From contig NZ_CP083370.1 in assembly GCF_017488845.2 (NCBI RefSeq), positions 496,001 to 560,000 on the forward strand: a stretch of 64,000 nucleotides of DNA. The letters are read 5' to 3'. The notes below the pieces were generated by a model, which saw only the letters and a list, made by a program, of their open reading frames with translations, made no database searches and was not told the origin of the DNA. The position numbers and the translations under genes are program-made. Shown here one piece after another: positions 17,157 through 27,953 of the stretch. This stretch comes from Ensifer canadensis (GTDB lineage: Bacteria; Pseudomonadota; Alphaproteobacteria; Rhizobiales; Rhizobiaceae). How positions within the stretch are numbered: position 1 is the stretch's first letter; every line of letters begins with the position of its first letter.

Positions 17157-18023
17157 ATGGCCGGGTTCTTCAAAAGGCTGATGCCGAGGCGTTTTCGGCG
17201 GGATGGCATTGCCATCCCCGTCGTGCGGCTTCACGGCGCAATCATGGCCGGTGGTGGCCAGTTTCGTCCGGCACTCAATCTGGCCTCAGTCGCGCCGCTG
17301 CTGGAGAAGGCCTTCGCGGTGAAGGAGGCTCCGGCCGTTGCGATTTCGATCAACTCTCCCGGCGGTTCGCCGGTGCAGTCGCGACTGATCTACCAGCGCA
17401 TCCGCGATCTCGCCCAGGAAAAGAAGAAGCGCGTGCTCGTCTTCGTCGAGGACGTGGCCGCTTCCGGCGGTTACATGATCGCGCTTGCCGGCGACGAGAT
17501 CATCGCCGATCCGACGTCGATCGTCGGTTCCATCGGTGTCGTCTCCGGCGGCTTCGGCTTTCCGGAACTGTTGAAGAAGATCGGTGTCGAGCGGCGCGTC
17601 TATACCGCCGGCGAGAACAAGGTCATGCTCGACCCGTTCCAGCCAGAGAAAGAACGCGACATCGAGTTCCTGAAGAGCCTGCAGCTCGATATCCACGACA
17701 CCTTCATCCAGATGGTGAAGGCCCGCCGCGGACAGCTGCTGGCCGACCATCCCGACGTTTTTTCCGGGCTTTTCTGGACTGGGCGGCGCGGATTGGAACT
17801 GGGTCTGATCGACGGCCTCGGCGATCTGCGCGGCGAGGTGAAGAAGCGCTATGGCGAGAAGGCGCGGCTCGAACTGATCCAGCCGGCGCGCAGCCTTTTC
17901 GGGCGGCGCCAGACCGGCGCATCGATTGCCGGCGATATCGCTGCACCGATCGCGGCTTCTGCGATGGCGGGTCTTGCCGAAGCAGTAGAGGAAAGGGCAT
18001 TGTGGGCGCGTTTCGGGCTTTGA
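17157..18023 (+). CDS. S49 family signal peptide peptidase-like serine protease
   Basis: A 288-residue SppA/SohB-type protease. The nucleophile is Ser103 in VAASGGYMIAL and the likely general base is Lys155 in GENKVML. The 52-residue spacing is that expected for bacterial SppA Ser-Lys dyads. SINSPGGSPVQS forms the preceding oxyanion-side strand. There is no long N-terminal membrane segment, unlike E. coli SppA, so membrane association is uncertain. The ATG at 17157 has GCAGGAG upstream. The frame also extends back into the methyltransferase gene. A mosaic palindrome follows 21 bp after the stop. Confidence 0.88.
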   Translation: MAGFFKRLMPRRFRRDGIAIPVVRLHGAIMAGGGQFRPALNLASVAPLLEKAFAVKEAPAVAISINSPGGSPVQSRLIYQRIRDLAQEKKKRVLVFVEDVAASGGYMIALAGDEIIADPTSIVGSIGVVSGGFGFPELLKKIGVERRVYTAGENKVMLDPFQPEKERDIEFLKSLQLDIHDTFIQMVKARRGQLLADHPDVFSGLFWTGRRGLELGLIDGLGDLRGEVKKRYGEKARLELIQPARSLFGRRQTGASIAGDIAAPIAASAMAGLAEAVEERALWARFGL

Positions 18024-18044
18024 GCCGCGACCGGTGCGACGAGC

Positions 18045-18152
18045 CTACAGCGCCGCGCGTCTTATTAGACGCGCAAATGTCGCTGTAGCACTTTGAATGG
18101 CTGCATATTTTTATCCTTAAATCGACTTCGATTTAAGGATAAAAATATGCAG
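18045..18152. repeat. mosaic palindromic element, copy 1
   Basis: Palindrome A (18045-18088) has outer arms CTACAGCG / CGCTGTAG and an inner hairpin GCGCGTC-TTATTA-GACGCGC. After a short AT-rich linker, palindrome B (18101-18152) reads CTGCATATTTTTATCC..TTAAATCG and its inverted copy ending ATGCAG. It ends three bases before the GGGAGG ribosome-binding site of the next gene, so it forms that gene's leader. Confidence 0.85.
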
Positions 18153-18164
18153 TAGGGAGGAAAG

Positions 18165-18356
18165 ATGCCGCAGCTTATCCTGCTCCTGATCGCAGGCTTC
18201 GTTCTATGGATCGGCTACCGCAAGTTCATTGCGGATGCCCAGAAGCTGACGCGTCAGCGCGACCAGACGCGCCGCGAGCAGCAGACCGGCGCGAGCGGAA
18301 CCCTCGTCAAGGATCCCGAGACCGGCGAATACCGGCTCAAGCGCGAAGACGACTGA
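18165..18356 (+). CDS. small conserved membrane protein of unknown function
   Basis: A 63-residue protein. The N-terminal helix (about 3-19, LILLLIAGFVLWIGYRK) is followed by a basic, Gln/Arg-rich stretch and an acidic C-terminus with KDPETGEYRLK. It is probably a bitopic inner-membrane protein with a cytoplasmic tail. GGGAGG five bases before the ATG supports the start. The upstream leader consists of a mosaic palindrome. It is 110 bp before glyQ on the same strand. No function is known to me. Confidence 0.7.
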   Translation: MPQLILLLIAGFVLWIGYRKFIADAQKLTRQRDQTRREQQTGASGTLVKDPETGEYRLKREDD

Positions 18357-18466
18357 GATTTTTCGTGCACCTTTGCGTGCACGGAGAGCCGCCTCAGCGC
18401 TTGACCCCTGTCGCCCGGCGTGGCACCTGTCCGGCTCTCATTTCGTGAAGAATTCGGACGTTCCCC

Positions 18467-19425
<959 letters not shown>

Positions 19426-19429
<4 letters not shown>

Positions 19430-19995
19430 TCGCCGAGCCAGCCAGCCTCATCGTTCATATCAATGGCTGGCCGGGCACCGGAAAGCTGACCATCGCACGC
19501 CATCTCGCCGATCATCTCGGCGCGAGGCTTGCCGACAACCATACGCTGATCAATCCGGCCGAGGCACTGTTTACCAGGGGCACGCCGCTCTATTGGTCGC
19601 TGCGGGCGACGATCAGAACGGCGGTGCTCGACCATGTGCGCCAGGCCGATGCCGGTCAATCCTTCCTCTTCACCGATGCGCTGTCGGATGACGCATTCGA
19701 CAGCCGGGCGTTCGAAGACTATGTGGCGCTGGCTAGCGAGCGCAGCGCCCGTTTCGTCGCGGTCGTTCTCGACTGTTCGATAGAGGAAAACCTGAAGCGG
19801 CTGACGCGCGCCGGCCGCTCCAAGGTCCACAAACTGACCGATCCGCAGGTGCTGATCGATCTCAGAGGCCGGCACGCTCTGTTGAAAGGAAAATGCGACC
19901 AGCTCATCGAGCTCGACGTCACCAATCTCGGCGCAGATGAAGCTGCCGACGCGATTGCGACGCGGATAGCTCGAGGCTACTGCATGTTTCCTTAA
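19426..19995 (+). CDS. P-loop kinase-like NTPase
   Basis: A 189-residue protein with an N-terminal Walker [12 protein letters not shown] (about residues 11-21), and [11 protein letters not shown], resembling small nucleoside or antibiotic kinase-like P-loop proteins. The substrate is unknown. The start is TTG at 19426, overlapping the glyQ stop (TTGA), so expression is probably coupled to glyQ. No ATG or GTG in frame precedes the Walker motif. The last four residues (CMFP) and the stop codon are supplied by palindrome B of a mosaic repeat, so the native C-terminus may have been replaced. Confidence 0.7.
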
Positions 19996-20079
19996 ATCCT
20001 ATTCGATTTAAGGATAAAAACATGCAGCCATTCAAAGTGCTGCAGCGTCGCGCGTCTAATAAGACGCGCGACGCTGTAG
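19980..20079. repeat. mosaic palindromic element, copy 2 (inverted order)
   Basis: Palindrome B first (19980-20027, CTGCATGTTTCCTTAAATC with its inverted copy ending CATGCAG), then palindrome A (20040-20079, CTGCAGCGTCGCGCGTC / GACGCGCGACGCTGTAG). It lies between two convergent genes and encodes the end of the P-loop gene. Confidence 0.85.
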
Positions 20080-20082
20080 ATC

Positions 20083-20280
20083 TCAGATCGTGTCGCTGGC
20101 GTCGACGCTGATCTTCCAGACGGGCTTCAGCGTGGGGTAGGTGCCGGTGTAAACCTGACCGGAGTAGGTCTGCAGCGCCCGGCGGACACCAGTCGGTCTT
20201 TCGGCCGAACCGACGCTCGCATAGGCAACGAAGAGCGCCGAAAAGGCGATCACGTTGATGAGGGTTGCGAGCGTTTTCAT
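20083..20280 (-). CDS. small secreted protein of unknown function
   Basis: A 65-residue protein with a signal peptide (MKTLATLINVIAFSALFVAYASVGSA) leaving about 38 mature residues, with YSGQVYTGTYPTLKPVWKISV. No Cys or metal motif is visible. The ATG at 20280 is preferred; an in-frame GTG lies three codons upstream. It is convergent with the P-loop gene, separated only by a mosaic palindrome, and its stop is four bases from that repeat. Likely periplasmic; function unknown. Confidence 0.6.
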   Translation of the reverse strand: MKTLATLINVIAFSALFVAYASVGSAERPTGVRRALQTYSGQVYTGTYPTLKPVWKISVDASDTI

Positions 20281-20528
20281 GGTCTTCACTTCGTATCCGG
20301 GGTTGTTCGATGGCGCGACTATCGCCCATCGTCCGGATCCCTGCGGTTCCCGATGGAACAGGAATCGAGGTGTTTTGGTCTGGGGATAGGCCGTAGCGGT
20401 GAACAGTGTGTTCAGCGCCTTCGGCTTGCATTTGGGGAGGAGTGCGTTTCTCCGCCCGAATGCTGCAGAAAGGTCTTTGAAGCTGGAAAGCCGGTGCTAA
20501 TCTCTGCCGAGTTTTTTGGAGGTATCCC

Positions 20529-21077
20529 ATGATTGGTCTGGCCATCGGCGTCGCCGTGATCCTGTATCTCGTTTTCGTCTACAACGGCCTCGTCAAGGCA
20601 CGGCAGATCGCCGAGGAAGCCTGGTCGGGTATCGACGTGCAGCTCAAGCGACGCGCCGACCTCATCCCCAACCTGATCGAGACGGTTAAAGGATACGCAG
20701 CGCACGAGAAGTCGACGCTCGAAGAGGTGATCGCGATGCGCAATCGCGCTCAGGCCGTTCCAGCAGGTGATGTCGAGGGGCGGGCAGCCGCTGAAGGCGC
20801 CCTGTCGCAAGCGCTCGGCAAGCTCTTTGCCCTCGCCGAAGCCTATCCGGATCTCAAGGCCAACGAGAACTTCGCGGAACTGCAGCGCTCGCTGGAGACG
20901 ATCGAGGGCGAGATCCAGATGTCGCGCCGCTACTACAACGGAGCGGCACGCGACTTGAACGTCAAGGTCGAGAGCTTCCCGTCGAACCTCATCGCCAACG
21001 CCTTCCGCTTCGTGAAGGCCGGCTATTTCGAGATCGCCAACGAGGCGGATCGCGCGGTGCCGCAAGTCAAATTCTGA
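20529..21077 (+). CDS. lemA: LemA family protein
   Basis: A 182-residue protein with one N-terminal membrane helix (about 3-18) followed by VYNGLVKARQIAEEAWSGIDVQLKRRADLIPNL, the LemA hallmark. The rest is a helical cytoplasmic bundle with ELQRSLETIEGEIQMSRRYYN. LemA proteins are often encoded next to a DUF2207 or TPM-domain membrane protein. Here the DUF2207 gene is at 22.5 kb, separated only by an EPSP synthase gene on the same strand. The role of the family is unclear. A GCCGAGGC / GCCTCGGC hairpin lies after it at 21125-21145. Confidence 0.9.
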   Translation: MIGLAIGVAVILYLVFVYNGLVKARQIAEEAWSGIDVQLKRRADLIPNLIETVKGYAAHEKSTLEEVIAMRNRAQAVPAGDVEGRAAAEGALSQALGKLFALAEAYPDLKANENFAELQRSLETIEGEIQMSRRYYNGAARDLNVKVESFPSNLIANAFRFVKAGYFEIANEADRAVPQVKF

Positions 21078-21170
21078 TCGGGGACGTTACCCGATTACGC
21101 CACCTGCTGATAAGAGACACGCCTGCCGAGGCCGACAGCCTCGGCGCTACTTGCATAAAGAGACCCGAGC

Positions 21171-22439
21171 ATGAGTGATACCGTGAAGAAGCTGACCATC
21201 CTGCCGACCGACCACCCCCTGCGCGGCCACGTTCGCCCGCCGGGTTCGAAGTCGATCACCAATCGGGCGCTGCTTCTCGCGGGTCTGGCCAAGGGCACGA
21301 GCCGGCTGACGGGTGCGCTGAAGAGCGACGACACGCGCTATATGGCCGATGCCTTGCGGGCGATGGGCGTTGAGGTCAGCGAACCGGACGACACGACATT
21401 CGTCGTTACCGGAACCGGCCGGCTTGCGTCGCCGTCCGCGCCCCTGTTCCTCGGCAATGCGGGAACTGCGACGCGCTTCCTGACAGCCGCCGCCGCTCTG
21501 GTCGACGGCCCGGTTGTCGTCGATGGTGACCAGCACATGCGCAAGCGGCCGATCAAGCCGCTCGTCGACGCGCTTCGCACGCTCGGCGTCGAGGTGACGT
21601 CCGAAACCGGATGCCCGCCGGTCACCGTCAATGGCAAGGGCGGCTTTCCCGCCGGACGGATCGAAATCGACGCTGGCCTTTCCAGCCAATACGTATCGGC
21701 TCTGCTGATGGCTGCCCCTGGCGCCAAGGGCCCTGTCCGCATCGAGCTTGCCGGCGACGAAATCGGCGCGCGCGGCTACATCGATCTGACGGTTGCGGCG
21801 ATGCGTGCGTTCGGCGCCGAGGTCGAGCAGTTGAGCCCATCCATCTGGCAGGTCGCGCCGACGGGCTATCGCGCCGCCGACTTCGTGATCGAGCCTGACG
21901 CGTCGGCCGCGACCTATCTCTGGGCCGCGGAAGTATTGACCGGAGGGGCCATCGATCTCGGCGTTCCTGCCTCGGTGTTCTCGCAGCCTGACGCACGCGC
22001 CCACGCCGTCATTTCCAGCTTCCCGCATCTTCCCGCCGTCATCGACGGATCGCAGATGCAGGACGCGATACCGACGATCGCCGTTCTTGCCGCCTTCAAC
22101 GAGACGCCCGTGCGCTTCGTCGGGCTCACCAATCTGCGCGTGAAGGAATGCGACCGTGTCCGTGCCTTGTCGCTCGGCCTGACCGCGATCCGTCCGGGGC
22201 TTGCCCACGAAGAGGGCGACGATCTCATCGTCTCCTCCGATCCGGCGCTCGCCGGCCAGACATTGCCGGCGTCGATCGACACCTTTGCCGACCATCGCAT
22301 CGCCATGAGCTTCGCCCTTGCCGGGCTCAAGATCCACGGCATTGCCATCGAGGACCCCGGCTGCGTCGCCAAGACCTATCCTGCCTATTGGGATGCGCTT
22401 GCATCGCTTGGCGTTACCTTCACCGGTGATCGTCCTTGA
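21171..22439 (+). CDS. aroA: class I-like 3-phosphoshikimate 1-carboxyvinyltransferase (EPSP synthase)
   Basis: A 422-residue shikimate-pathway enzyme joining shikimate-3-phosphate and phosphoenolpyruvate. PPGSKSITNRALLLAGLA and LFLGNAGTATRFLTAA are the substrate-binding loops, and DASAATYLWAAE and TNLRVKECDR are further family motifs. It resembles the E. coli-type class I enzyme rather than the CP4-type class II enzyme expected beside cmk in rhizobia, so it is probably a second copy. In the PEP loop the residue aligned with E. coli Pro101 is Phe. It sits between lemA and DUF2207, an unusual place for an aromatic biosynthesis gene. A RIME fragment follows the stop. Confidence 0.88.
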   Translation: MSDTVKKLTILPTDHPLRGHVRPPGSKSITNRALLLAGLAKGTSRLTGALKSDDTRYMADALRAMGVEVSEPDDTTFVVTGTGRLASPSAPLFLGNAGTATRFLTAAAALVDGPVVVDGDQHMRKRPIKPLVDALRTLGVEVTSETGCPPVTVNGKGGFPAGRIEIDAGLSSQYVSALLMAAPGAKGPVRIELAGDEIGARGYIDLTVAAMRAFGAEVEQLSPSIWQVAPTGYRAADFVIEPDASAATYLWAAEVLTGGAIDLGVPASVFSQPDARAHAVISSFPHLPAVIDGSQMQDAIPTIAVLAAFNETPVRFVGLTNLRVKECDRVRALSLGLTAIRPGLAHEEGDDLIVSSDPALAGQTLPASIDTFADHRIAMSFALAGLKIHGIAIEDPGCVAKTYPAYWDALASLGVTFTGDRP

Positions 22440-22445
22440 TCTCGC

Positions 22446-22507
22446 GCCTCAAAGCTTTTCCAGGAAGAGTGCGAAGCGGTTTTCCGCCATGAGACGCGAA
22501 AAACCAT
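22446..22507. repeat. RIME-like half element
   Basis: The inverse complement matches the second palindrome of the 9.2-kb element: GGAAAACCGCTTCGCACT then TTCCTGGAAAAGCTTT. The terminal arms are degenerate. It lies between the EPSP synthase gene and DUF2207. Confidence 0.6.
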
Positions 22508-22547
22508 GAAACCGCTCCTCAAGATCGATCGAAAGGTCTGAGACCGC

Positions 22548-24488
22548 ATGACCCGTTTCGTCGCCCTGCTTGGCATCTTCTTCTTCCTGCTGGCGACAGC
22601 GGGTGTCGGCCGGGCGGACGAGGTGTTTTCGTCCTATCATTCGGTGATCGATGTCGCCGAGAACGGAACGCTGACGGTCACCGAGACGATCACCGCCAAT
22701 GTCGAGGGAAACCAGATCCGGCGGGGCATCTTTCGTGACCTGCCGCTGACCTTCACCGATGCCAAGGGCCGCCGCAGCAAGGTGGATTTCAAGCTGCTTT
22801 CGGTCGAACGCGACGGCGAGGAGGAGCCCTACCGCACCGAATCGATCTCGGGCGGCATCCGCATCTACACCGGCTCTGCCGAGGTCTTTCTGCCACACGG
22901 CGAGCATACGTTCCAGTTCACCTATGAGACCAGCCGGCAGATCCGCTTCTTCGACGATCATGACGAACTCTACTGGAACGTGACCGGCACCGAATGGGCG
23001 TTCCCGATCGACGAGGCGAGCGCAACCGTCAATCTGCCGGAAGGGGTGCGGCCCGAGGCACTCGACGTTTTCACCGGCGGTTATGGCGCAACCGGCAAGG
23101 ACGCGCTGGCGTCGGAGGAAGGCAGCGAAATCTTCTTTGCAACCACCCGGCGGCTCGAGCCGAAGGAGGGTCTGACGATCGCGGTCAAGATGCCGAAGGG
23201 CAGCATCGACCAGCCGACCATGAGCCAGGAAAACACCTGGTGGCTGCGCGATCATATGGCGCTTGTCATTGCTGGAGCAGGTCTCGTGGTGGTGGCGCTC
23301 TACTATGGCCGCGCCTGGCTGAAGGTGGGCCGGGACCCGGCGCGCGGCGTGATGGTGCCGCGCTGGGACGCGCCTGAGGGCATTTCGCCGGCGCTTGTCA
23401 ACTATATCGACAACAGGGGCTTTTCCGGCGAGGGGTGGACGGCTCTGTCGGCATCGGCGCTCAGCCTCGCGGTGAAGGGCCATGTCGTCCTTGAAGATCT
23501 GAAGAGCGCCATCATCATTGCCGCGACCGGCAAGGGCAGCAGCGAAAAGCTGCCGACCGGCGAGGCGAGCCTGATGAAGGCCGTCAATGCCGCCGGCGGC
23601 AAGTTGAAGATCGACAGGGCCAATGGCACGAAGGTGCAGGCGACGGGTGCCGACTTCCGCAATGCCATGGAGCGCGAGCACCGCGGCAAATACTATCTGG
23701 CCAACACCGGTTACATCATTGCCGGGGTGCTGCTTTCGGTTCTTGCGATCGCCGCGGTGTTCCTGTTCGGCGATTTGAGCGAGGACAGCATCCCGCTGGT
23801 GATCGTCCCCGTCTTCATCGCCTTTTTCGTTTCCATCTTCGCCGTTTCCTTCGGCAAATCCCTGCGGCGCGAAAAGAGCCTGATGAGCCGGATCATGTCG
23901 ATCGTGGTGATCGCCTTCATCGGCTTCGTCGCCTTCACCATCTTTTCAAGCATCCTTGCGGTCGTCTTCTACTCCGCCTCCGAGACCGACGAGCTGCCGC
24001 TGCTGTTTGCGATCGGCGGCATCGTACTTGTCAACGTGCTGTTCTTCTTCCTGATGGGCGCGCCGACGCCGCTCGGTACCCGGATGATGGATGGCATCGA
24101 CGGCCTCAGGCAATACATGACGCTTGCCGAGAAGGATCGGATGAATATGCAAGGTGCGCCCGAAATGTCGCCCCGGCATTTCGAGACCCTGTTGCCCTAT
24201 GCCGTTGCGCTTGGGGTGGAAAAGCCGTGGACGCAAACCTTCGATCACTGGCTGCTGGCTGCCGCTGCCGGGCCAGCTGCCACTGCCGCCTACCAGCCTG
24301 CCTGGTACCATGGCGATGGCTTCGGATCGAGTTCGTTCGGGGATCGGATCGGCGGCTTTGCCGGCTCGATGGCCGACACCATGACCTCCTCCTTGCCGCC
24401 CCCGCCGAAATCCTCGTCGTCGGGCTTTTCCACGGGCGGCGGTTTTTCCGGCGGCGGTGGCGGCGGTGGCGGCGGCGGCGGCTGGTGA
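22548..24488 (+). CDS. DUF2207 domain membrane protein
   Basis: A 646-residue protein. The signal peptide (about 1-22, cleavage near GRADE) leads into an extracytoplasmic DUF2207 domain (about 25-225), which begins with [23 protein letters not shown] membrane helix follows near 240, then a cytoplasmic segment containing [20 protein letters not shown], and further helices between about 385 and 510. The C-terminus is a low-complexity Ser/Gly tail of more than ten glycines ending in W, typical of this family. Function is unknown. Pairing with LemA is common and occurs here with one intervening gene. It lies 113 bp before glyS. Confidence 0.85.
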   Translation: MTRFVALLGIFFFLLATAGVGRADEVFSSYHSVIDVAENGTLTVTETITANVEGNQIRRGIFRDLPLTFTDAKGRRSKVDFKLLSVERDGEEEPYRTESISGGIRIYTGSAEVFLPHGEHTFQFTYETSRQIRFFDDHDELYWNVTGTEWAFPIDEASATVNLPEGVRPEALDVFTGGYGATGKDALASEEGSEIFFATTRRLEPKEGLTIAVKMPKGSIDQPTMSQENTWWLRDHMALVIAGAGLVVVALYYGRAWLKVGRDPARGVMVPRWDAPEGISPALVNYIDNRGFSGEGWTALSASALSLAVKGHVVLEDLKSAIIIAATGKGSSEKLPTGEASLMKAVNAAGGKLKIDRANGTKVQATGADFRNAMEREHRGKYYLANTGYIIAGVLLSVLAIAAVFLFGDLSEDSIPLVIVPVFIAFFVSIFAVSFGKSLRREKSLMSRIMSIVVIAFIGFVAFTIFSSILAVVFYSASETDELPLLFAIGGIVLVNVLFFFLMGAPTPLGTRMMDGIDGLRQYMTLAEKDRMNMQGAPEMSPRHFETLLPYAVALGVEKPWTQTFDHWLLAAAAGPAATAAYQPAWYHGDGFGSSSFGDRIGGFAGSMADTMTSSLPPPPKSSSSGFSTGGGFSGGGGGGGGGGGW

Positions 24489-24601
24489 TCGTACCGCGAC
24501 CCTCCTGCCTCTAAATCAAATTCATCGTCGGGCTTGGTGACATTTTCGCCAGAGCTTGCTAAGTCGGCGCCAACCGTCCGGAACAGAAAAAGTCATCTCC
24601 C

Positions 24602-26767
24602 ATGCCCGATCTTCTTATCGAACTCCGCTCCGAGGAAATTCCTGCCCGCTTGCAGCGCAAGGCGGCCGGCGACCTCAAGAAGCTGCTGACCGATGCGCTG
24701 GTGGAAGCGGGTTTGACCTATGAGGGTGCGCGTGAATACTGGACGCCACGCCGGCTGACGCTCGATATCCGCGGCCTCAATGCCCGTTCCGCCGATGTGC
24801 GCGAAGACCGCAAGGGTCCGCGTACCGACGCCAACGAAAAGGCGATCGAGGGCTTTCTGCGCGGTGCCGGCCTTTCTTCGATCAGCGAGGCCCATGTCCA
24901 TAGCGATCCGAAGAAGGGTGATTTTTACGTCGCCCATATCGTCAAGCCGGGCCGTCCGGCCGAAGAGATCGTCGCTGAGGCGATGCCCGAGATCATCCGC
25001 AACTTTCCCTGGCCGAAGCCGATGCGCTCCGGGGCTGCCTCGGCCAAGCCGGGCGCTCTGCGCTGGGTCCGTCCGCTGCAGTCGATCGTCTGCACCTTCG
25101 GCTCGGAAACCGACGAAACCCATGTGATCCCCTTCGAGGTCGACGGCATCGTCGCCTCCAACGTCACCTACGGCCACCGCTTTCACGCGCCCGAAGCGAT
25201 CACCGTGCGCCGCTTTGCCGACTATGCCGAGAAGCTGGAGCGGGCGAAGGTCGTGCTCGACGGCGAACGCCGCAAGCAGATGATCTCGGCTGACGCACAT
25301 AATATCGCCTTTGCCAACGGCCTCGAACTCGTCGAGGACGAAGGCCTGCTCGAGGAGGTTTCCGGCCTCGTCGAATGGCCGCAGGTGCTGATGGGAAGCT
25401 TTGAAGAGAGCTATCTCGAAATCCCCTCGGAAATCATCCGCCTGACGATCAAGACCAACCAGAAGTGTTTCGTGACCCGCGCGCCGGGTGCGGAAACGCT
25501 CTCCAACAAGTTCATCCTCGTTTCCAACATCGAGGCGAAGGACGGCGGCAAGGAGATCGTTCACGGCAACGGCAAGGTCGTGCGCGCCCGCCTGTCGGAC
25601 GCCGCCCACTTCTGGCACCGCGACCAGGGCAACCTGCCGGACCTGGAAACATTGAAGCCGTCGGCTGAAAAATTCGACCTCGATCTCCACAAGCCGCTCG
25701 ACCAGCGCATGGCGAAACTCGATGCGCTGAACGTCACCTTCCATGCCAAGCTCGGCACACAGGGCGAACGTGTTGCCCGCATCCGTGCGCTTGCCGCCGA
25801 GCTTGCCAAGGTAACCGGCGCCGACGCCAAGTTGGTCGATCGTGCCGTGGTGCTGGCAAAGGCTGACCTGCGCACCGAAGCCGTCGGCGAGTTCCCCGAA
25901 CTTCAGGGCATCATGGGTCGCAAATATGCGCTGCTCCAGGGCGAAGACGCTTCCGTCGCAACGGCAATCGAAGATCATTGGAAGCCGAATGGCCCCTCGG
26001 ACCGCGCGCCGACCGATGCCGTCGCCGTGACCGTGGCGCTGGCCGACAAGCTCGACACGCTCGTCGGTTTCTGGGCGATCGACGAAAAGCCGACCGGCTC
26101 CAAGGATCCATACGCCCTGCGCCGCGCCGCGCTCGGCGTTATCCGCCTCATCCTTGAAAGCAAGGCGCGCCTGCCGCTCACGCCGTTCCTCGAGATCGCG
26201 CTGACCGCCCTGCGGGCGCAGAAGCCGGCGCTGACGAGCGATGTGTCGGCGGACCTGCTCTCCTTCTTCCACGATCGCCTCAAGGTCTATCTGCGCGATC
26301 TCGGCGCCCGTCACGACCTGATCGATGCGGTGCTGACGTCGGATGCGGACGATCTGCTGATGATCGCCCGTCGCGTCGAGGCGCTGACCGCCTTCATCAC
26401 CGACGAAGAGGGCAAGAACCTGCTCGCCGGCACCAAGCGCGCGACGCAGATCCTCGCAGCCGAAGAGAAAAAAGGTACGGCCGTGGCCGACGCCGTCGAC
26501 GCTGATCTCTTCCGTCTCGACGCCGAAAAGGCGCTGCACGCTGCGGTTCAGCTGGGCTCGGGCGAGGCACGCGAGGCGATCGTCAAGGAGGACTTCCGCT
26601 CCGCCATGCAGGCCCTGTCGAAGCTGCGCGAACCGGTCGACCAGTTCTTCAACGACGTTCTCGTCAATGACGATGACGTGTCGATTCGGGCAAACCGCCT
26701 GGCACTGCTCGGTCTCATCCGCTCGGCGACCGGCACGGTTGCCGATTTCTCCAAGATCGCGGGATGA
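24602..26767 (+). CDS. glyS: glycyl-tRNA synthetase beta subunit
   Basis: A 721-residue subunit that binds tRNA-Gly in the alpha2beta2 synthetase. It opens with [18 protein letters not shown] and contains [25 protein letters not shown] and the HD-domain-like region typical of Gly[17 protein letters not shown] lies near residue 505. Slightly longer than the usual 690 or so residues. The downstream DUF523 gene begins 14 bp after the stop. The partner glyQ lies 5 kb upstream on the same strand. Confidence 0.96.
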   Translation: MPDLLIELRSEEIPARLQRKAAGDLKKLLTDALVEAGLTYEGAREYWTPRRLTLDIRGLNARSADVREDRKGPRTDANEKAIEGFLRGAGLSSISEAHVHSDPKKGDFYVAHIVKPGRPAEEIVAEAMPEIIRNFPWPKPMRSGAASAKPGALRWVRPLQSIVCTFGSETDETHVIPFEVDGIVASNVTYGHRFHAPEAITVRRFADYAEKLERAKVVLDGERRKQMISADAHNIAFANGLELVEDEGLLEEVSGLVEWPQVLMGSFEESYLEIPSEIIRLTIKTNQKCFVTRAPGAETLSNKFILVSNIEAKDGGKEIVHGNGKVVRARLSDAAHFWHRDQGNLPDLETLKPSAEKFDLDLHKPLDQRMAKLDALNVTFHAKLGTQGERVARIRALAAELAKVTGADAKLVDRAVVLAKADLRTEAVGEFPELQGIMGRKYALLQGEDASVATAIEDHWKPNGPSDRAPTDAVAVTVALADKLDTLVGFWAIDEKPTGSKDPYALRRAALGVIRLILESKARLPLTPFLEIALTALRAQKPALTSDVSADLLSFFHDRLKVYLRDLGARHDLIDAVLTSDADDLLMIARRVEALTAFITDEEGKNLLAGTKRATQILAAEEKKGTAVADAVDADLFRLDAEKALHAAVQLGSGEAREAIVKEDFRSAMQALSKLREPVDQFFNDVLVNDDDVSIRANRLALLGLIRSATGTVADFSKIAG

Positions 26768-26781
26768 CGGGGGAGGTGTGC

Positions 26782-27270
26782 ATGACGGCGAAGATCCTCG
26801 TCAGCGCCTGCCTCATGGGCCATGCCGTGCGCTACGATGGCGCGTCGAAGCCGCTCGTCCATCCGGCCATCGACCGCTGGCGCCTAGAGGGCCGGCTCGT
26901 CACCATCTGTCCCGAAATGTCGGCCGGCATGCCGGTGCCGCGTCCGCCGGCCGAGATCGCGTCCGGCATGTCCGGCACCAACGTGCTCGACGGCGGGGCA
27001 ACCGTCGTCGAGAATACCGGCCGCGATATCACCGGTGAGTTTCTGGACGCCGCCGAGAATGCGCTGGCGCTCGCGCGCGAAACGGACTGTCGTTTCGCGC
27101 TGTTGATCGACGGCAGCCCGTCCTGCGGATCGGGTTTCGTCTACGACGGCACGTTTTCCGGCGCACGCCACGCGGGGCAGGGGGTCGCAAGGAACGGTAT
27201 CGAGGTTTATTCCGACAGGGAGATTGAAGCCTTGGTCGAGCGGATCGATGGCCCACGCCAACCCAGATAA
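26782..27270 (+). CDS. DUF523 family protein
   Basis: A 162-residue protein with the DUF523 (YbbK-type) cysteine motifs: VSACLMGHAVRYDG at the N-terminus and LIDGSPSCGSGFVYDG near residue 115. The conserved cysteines suggest metal or cluster binding, but the function is unestablished. The ATG at 26782 follows GGGGGAGG. An earlier ATG at 26764 overlaps the glyS stop and would put six residues before the motif. Probably co-transcribed with glyS. A perfect 12-bp hairpin follows at 27290-27320. Confidence 0.8.
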   Translation: MTAKILVSACLMGHAVRYDGASKPLVHPAIDRWRLEGRLVTICPEMSAGMPVPRPPAEIASGMSGTNVLDGGATVVENTGRDITGEFLDAAENALALARETDCRFALLIDGSPSCGSGFVYDGTFSGARHAGQGVARNGIEVYSDREIEALVERIDGPRQPR

Positions 27271-27283
27271 CACGAGCCCAGAT

Positions 27284-27320
27284 AAAAAGATTGCGCCCCT
27301 GCTTCTCTCAGGGGCGCAAT
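27284..27320 (-). terminator. bidirectional-type terminator between convergent genes
   Basis: Perfect 12-bp stem ATTGCGCCCCTG / CAGGGGCGCAAT. On the minus strand it is followed by CTTTTT. On the plus strand the T-content after it is weaker. It serves the convergent HPE1-like gene and probably DUF523 too. Confidence 0.75.
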
Positions 27321-27403
27321 CTCTCGCTGTTTCAGCGAATTGCCCGTCAGCCCTTGAATGCAGGGGAGGCTGGCCGGGGCAGGGAACTTTCCCGTTTAGG
27401 CCC

Positions 27404-27931
27404 TCAGTTTAGCCGAAGTTCGAGGCCGGTCGGATCAAATTGCCGTGAGCTTTCGGCGGCCACAGATGCCGCGACTGCCGGCTCTGCCTGTGTAAGGGTC
27501 TGAACCGCGGCAGTTTTGGCGGTCTCGTCGATCACAGACGCAGCCAAGTCATGATTGCCCGGGTTCGCGATATCGATATCGGCCGCAGCGGTCGCCGTAT
27601 CCGCCTGTTCGGCTCCGTTCGCGGCTGCTTTGACAGCCTCCTCAGAAGGCTTGCTGACGAAAACAACCGGCGAGCCGCCGAGCCAGGCTTCGGTGCGCAC
27701 AAGCCGCATCTCACCGTTGATTTGCTTGAGCTCGACCTTCTCGCTGCCATTCTCGATCTCAGGCACCACATAGGTGACCTTCTTCTTGATCTGCAGCGGC
27801 GGGCATTGTGCGCAGGAGACAGAGGCCACGCTGGAATTGACGGCCTCCCCGGAAACGACAGCTTCGATCGACTGTGCCCAGGCGCTGCCGGCGGCGAGCG
27901 CAACGGCGGTGGTGATCAGCAACAGGCGCAT
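27404..27931 (-). CDS. secreted HPE1-like domain protein
   Basis: A 175-residue protein with a signal peptide (MRLLLITTAVALAAGSAWA, cleavage at AQS). The mature N-terminal half contains SVSCAQCPPL, a CxxCPP motif, then KVTYVVPEIENGSEKVELKQING and VRTEAWLGGSPVVFVSK. That pattern matches proteins I remember being annotated as plant virulence effector HPE1-like in Rhizobiales. The C-terminal half is Ala/Thr-rich and poorly structured. The name reflects distant similarity to a Liberibacter protein and does not show effector activity. Most likely a periplasmic or exported protein. A mosaic palindrome lies directly upstream. Confidence 0.55.
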   Translation of the reverse strand: MRLLLITTAVALAAGSAWAQSIEAVVSGEAVNSSVASVSCAQCPPLQIKKKVTYVVPEIENGSEKVELKQINGEMRLVRTEAWLGGSPVVFVSKPSEEAVKAAANGAEQADTATAAADIDIANPGNHDLAASVIDETAKTAAVQTLTQAEPAVAASVAAESSRQFDPTGLELRLN

Positions 27932-27953
27932 CGGTCTTCTCTCCGAGTTTGTT

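Noticed and set aside
21125..21145. hairpin between lemA and the EPSP synthase gene as a terminator
   Set aside because: The 8-bp stem GCCGAGGC/GCCTCGGC is perfect but is followed by GCTACTTGC with no T-run, so termination is not supported.
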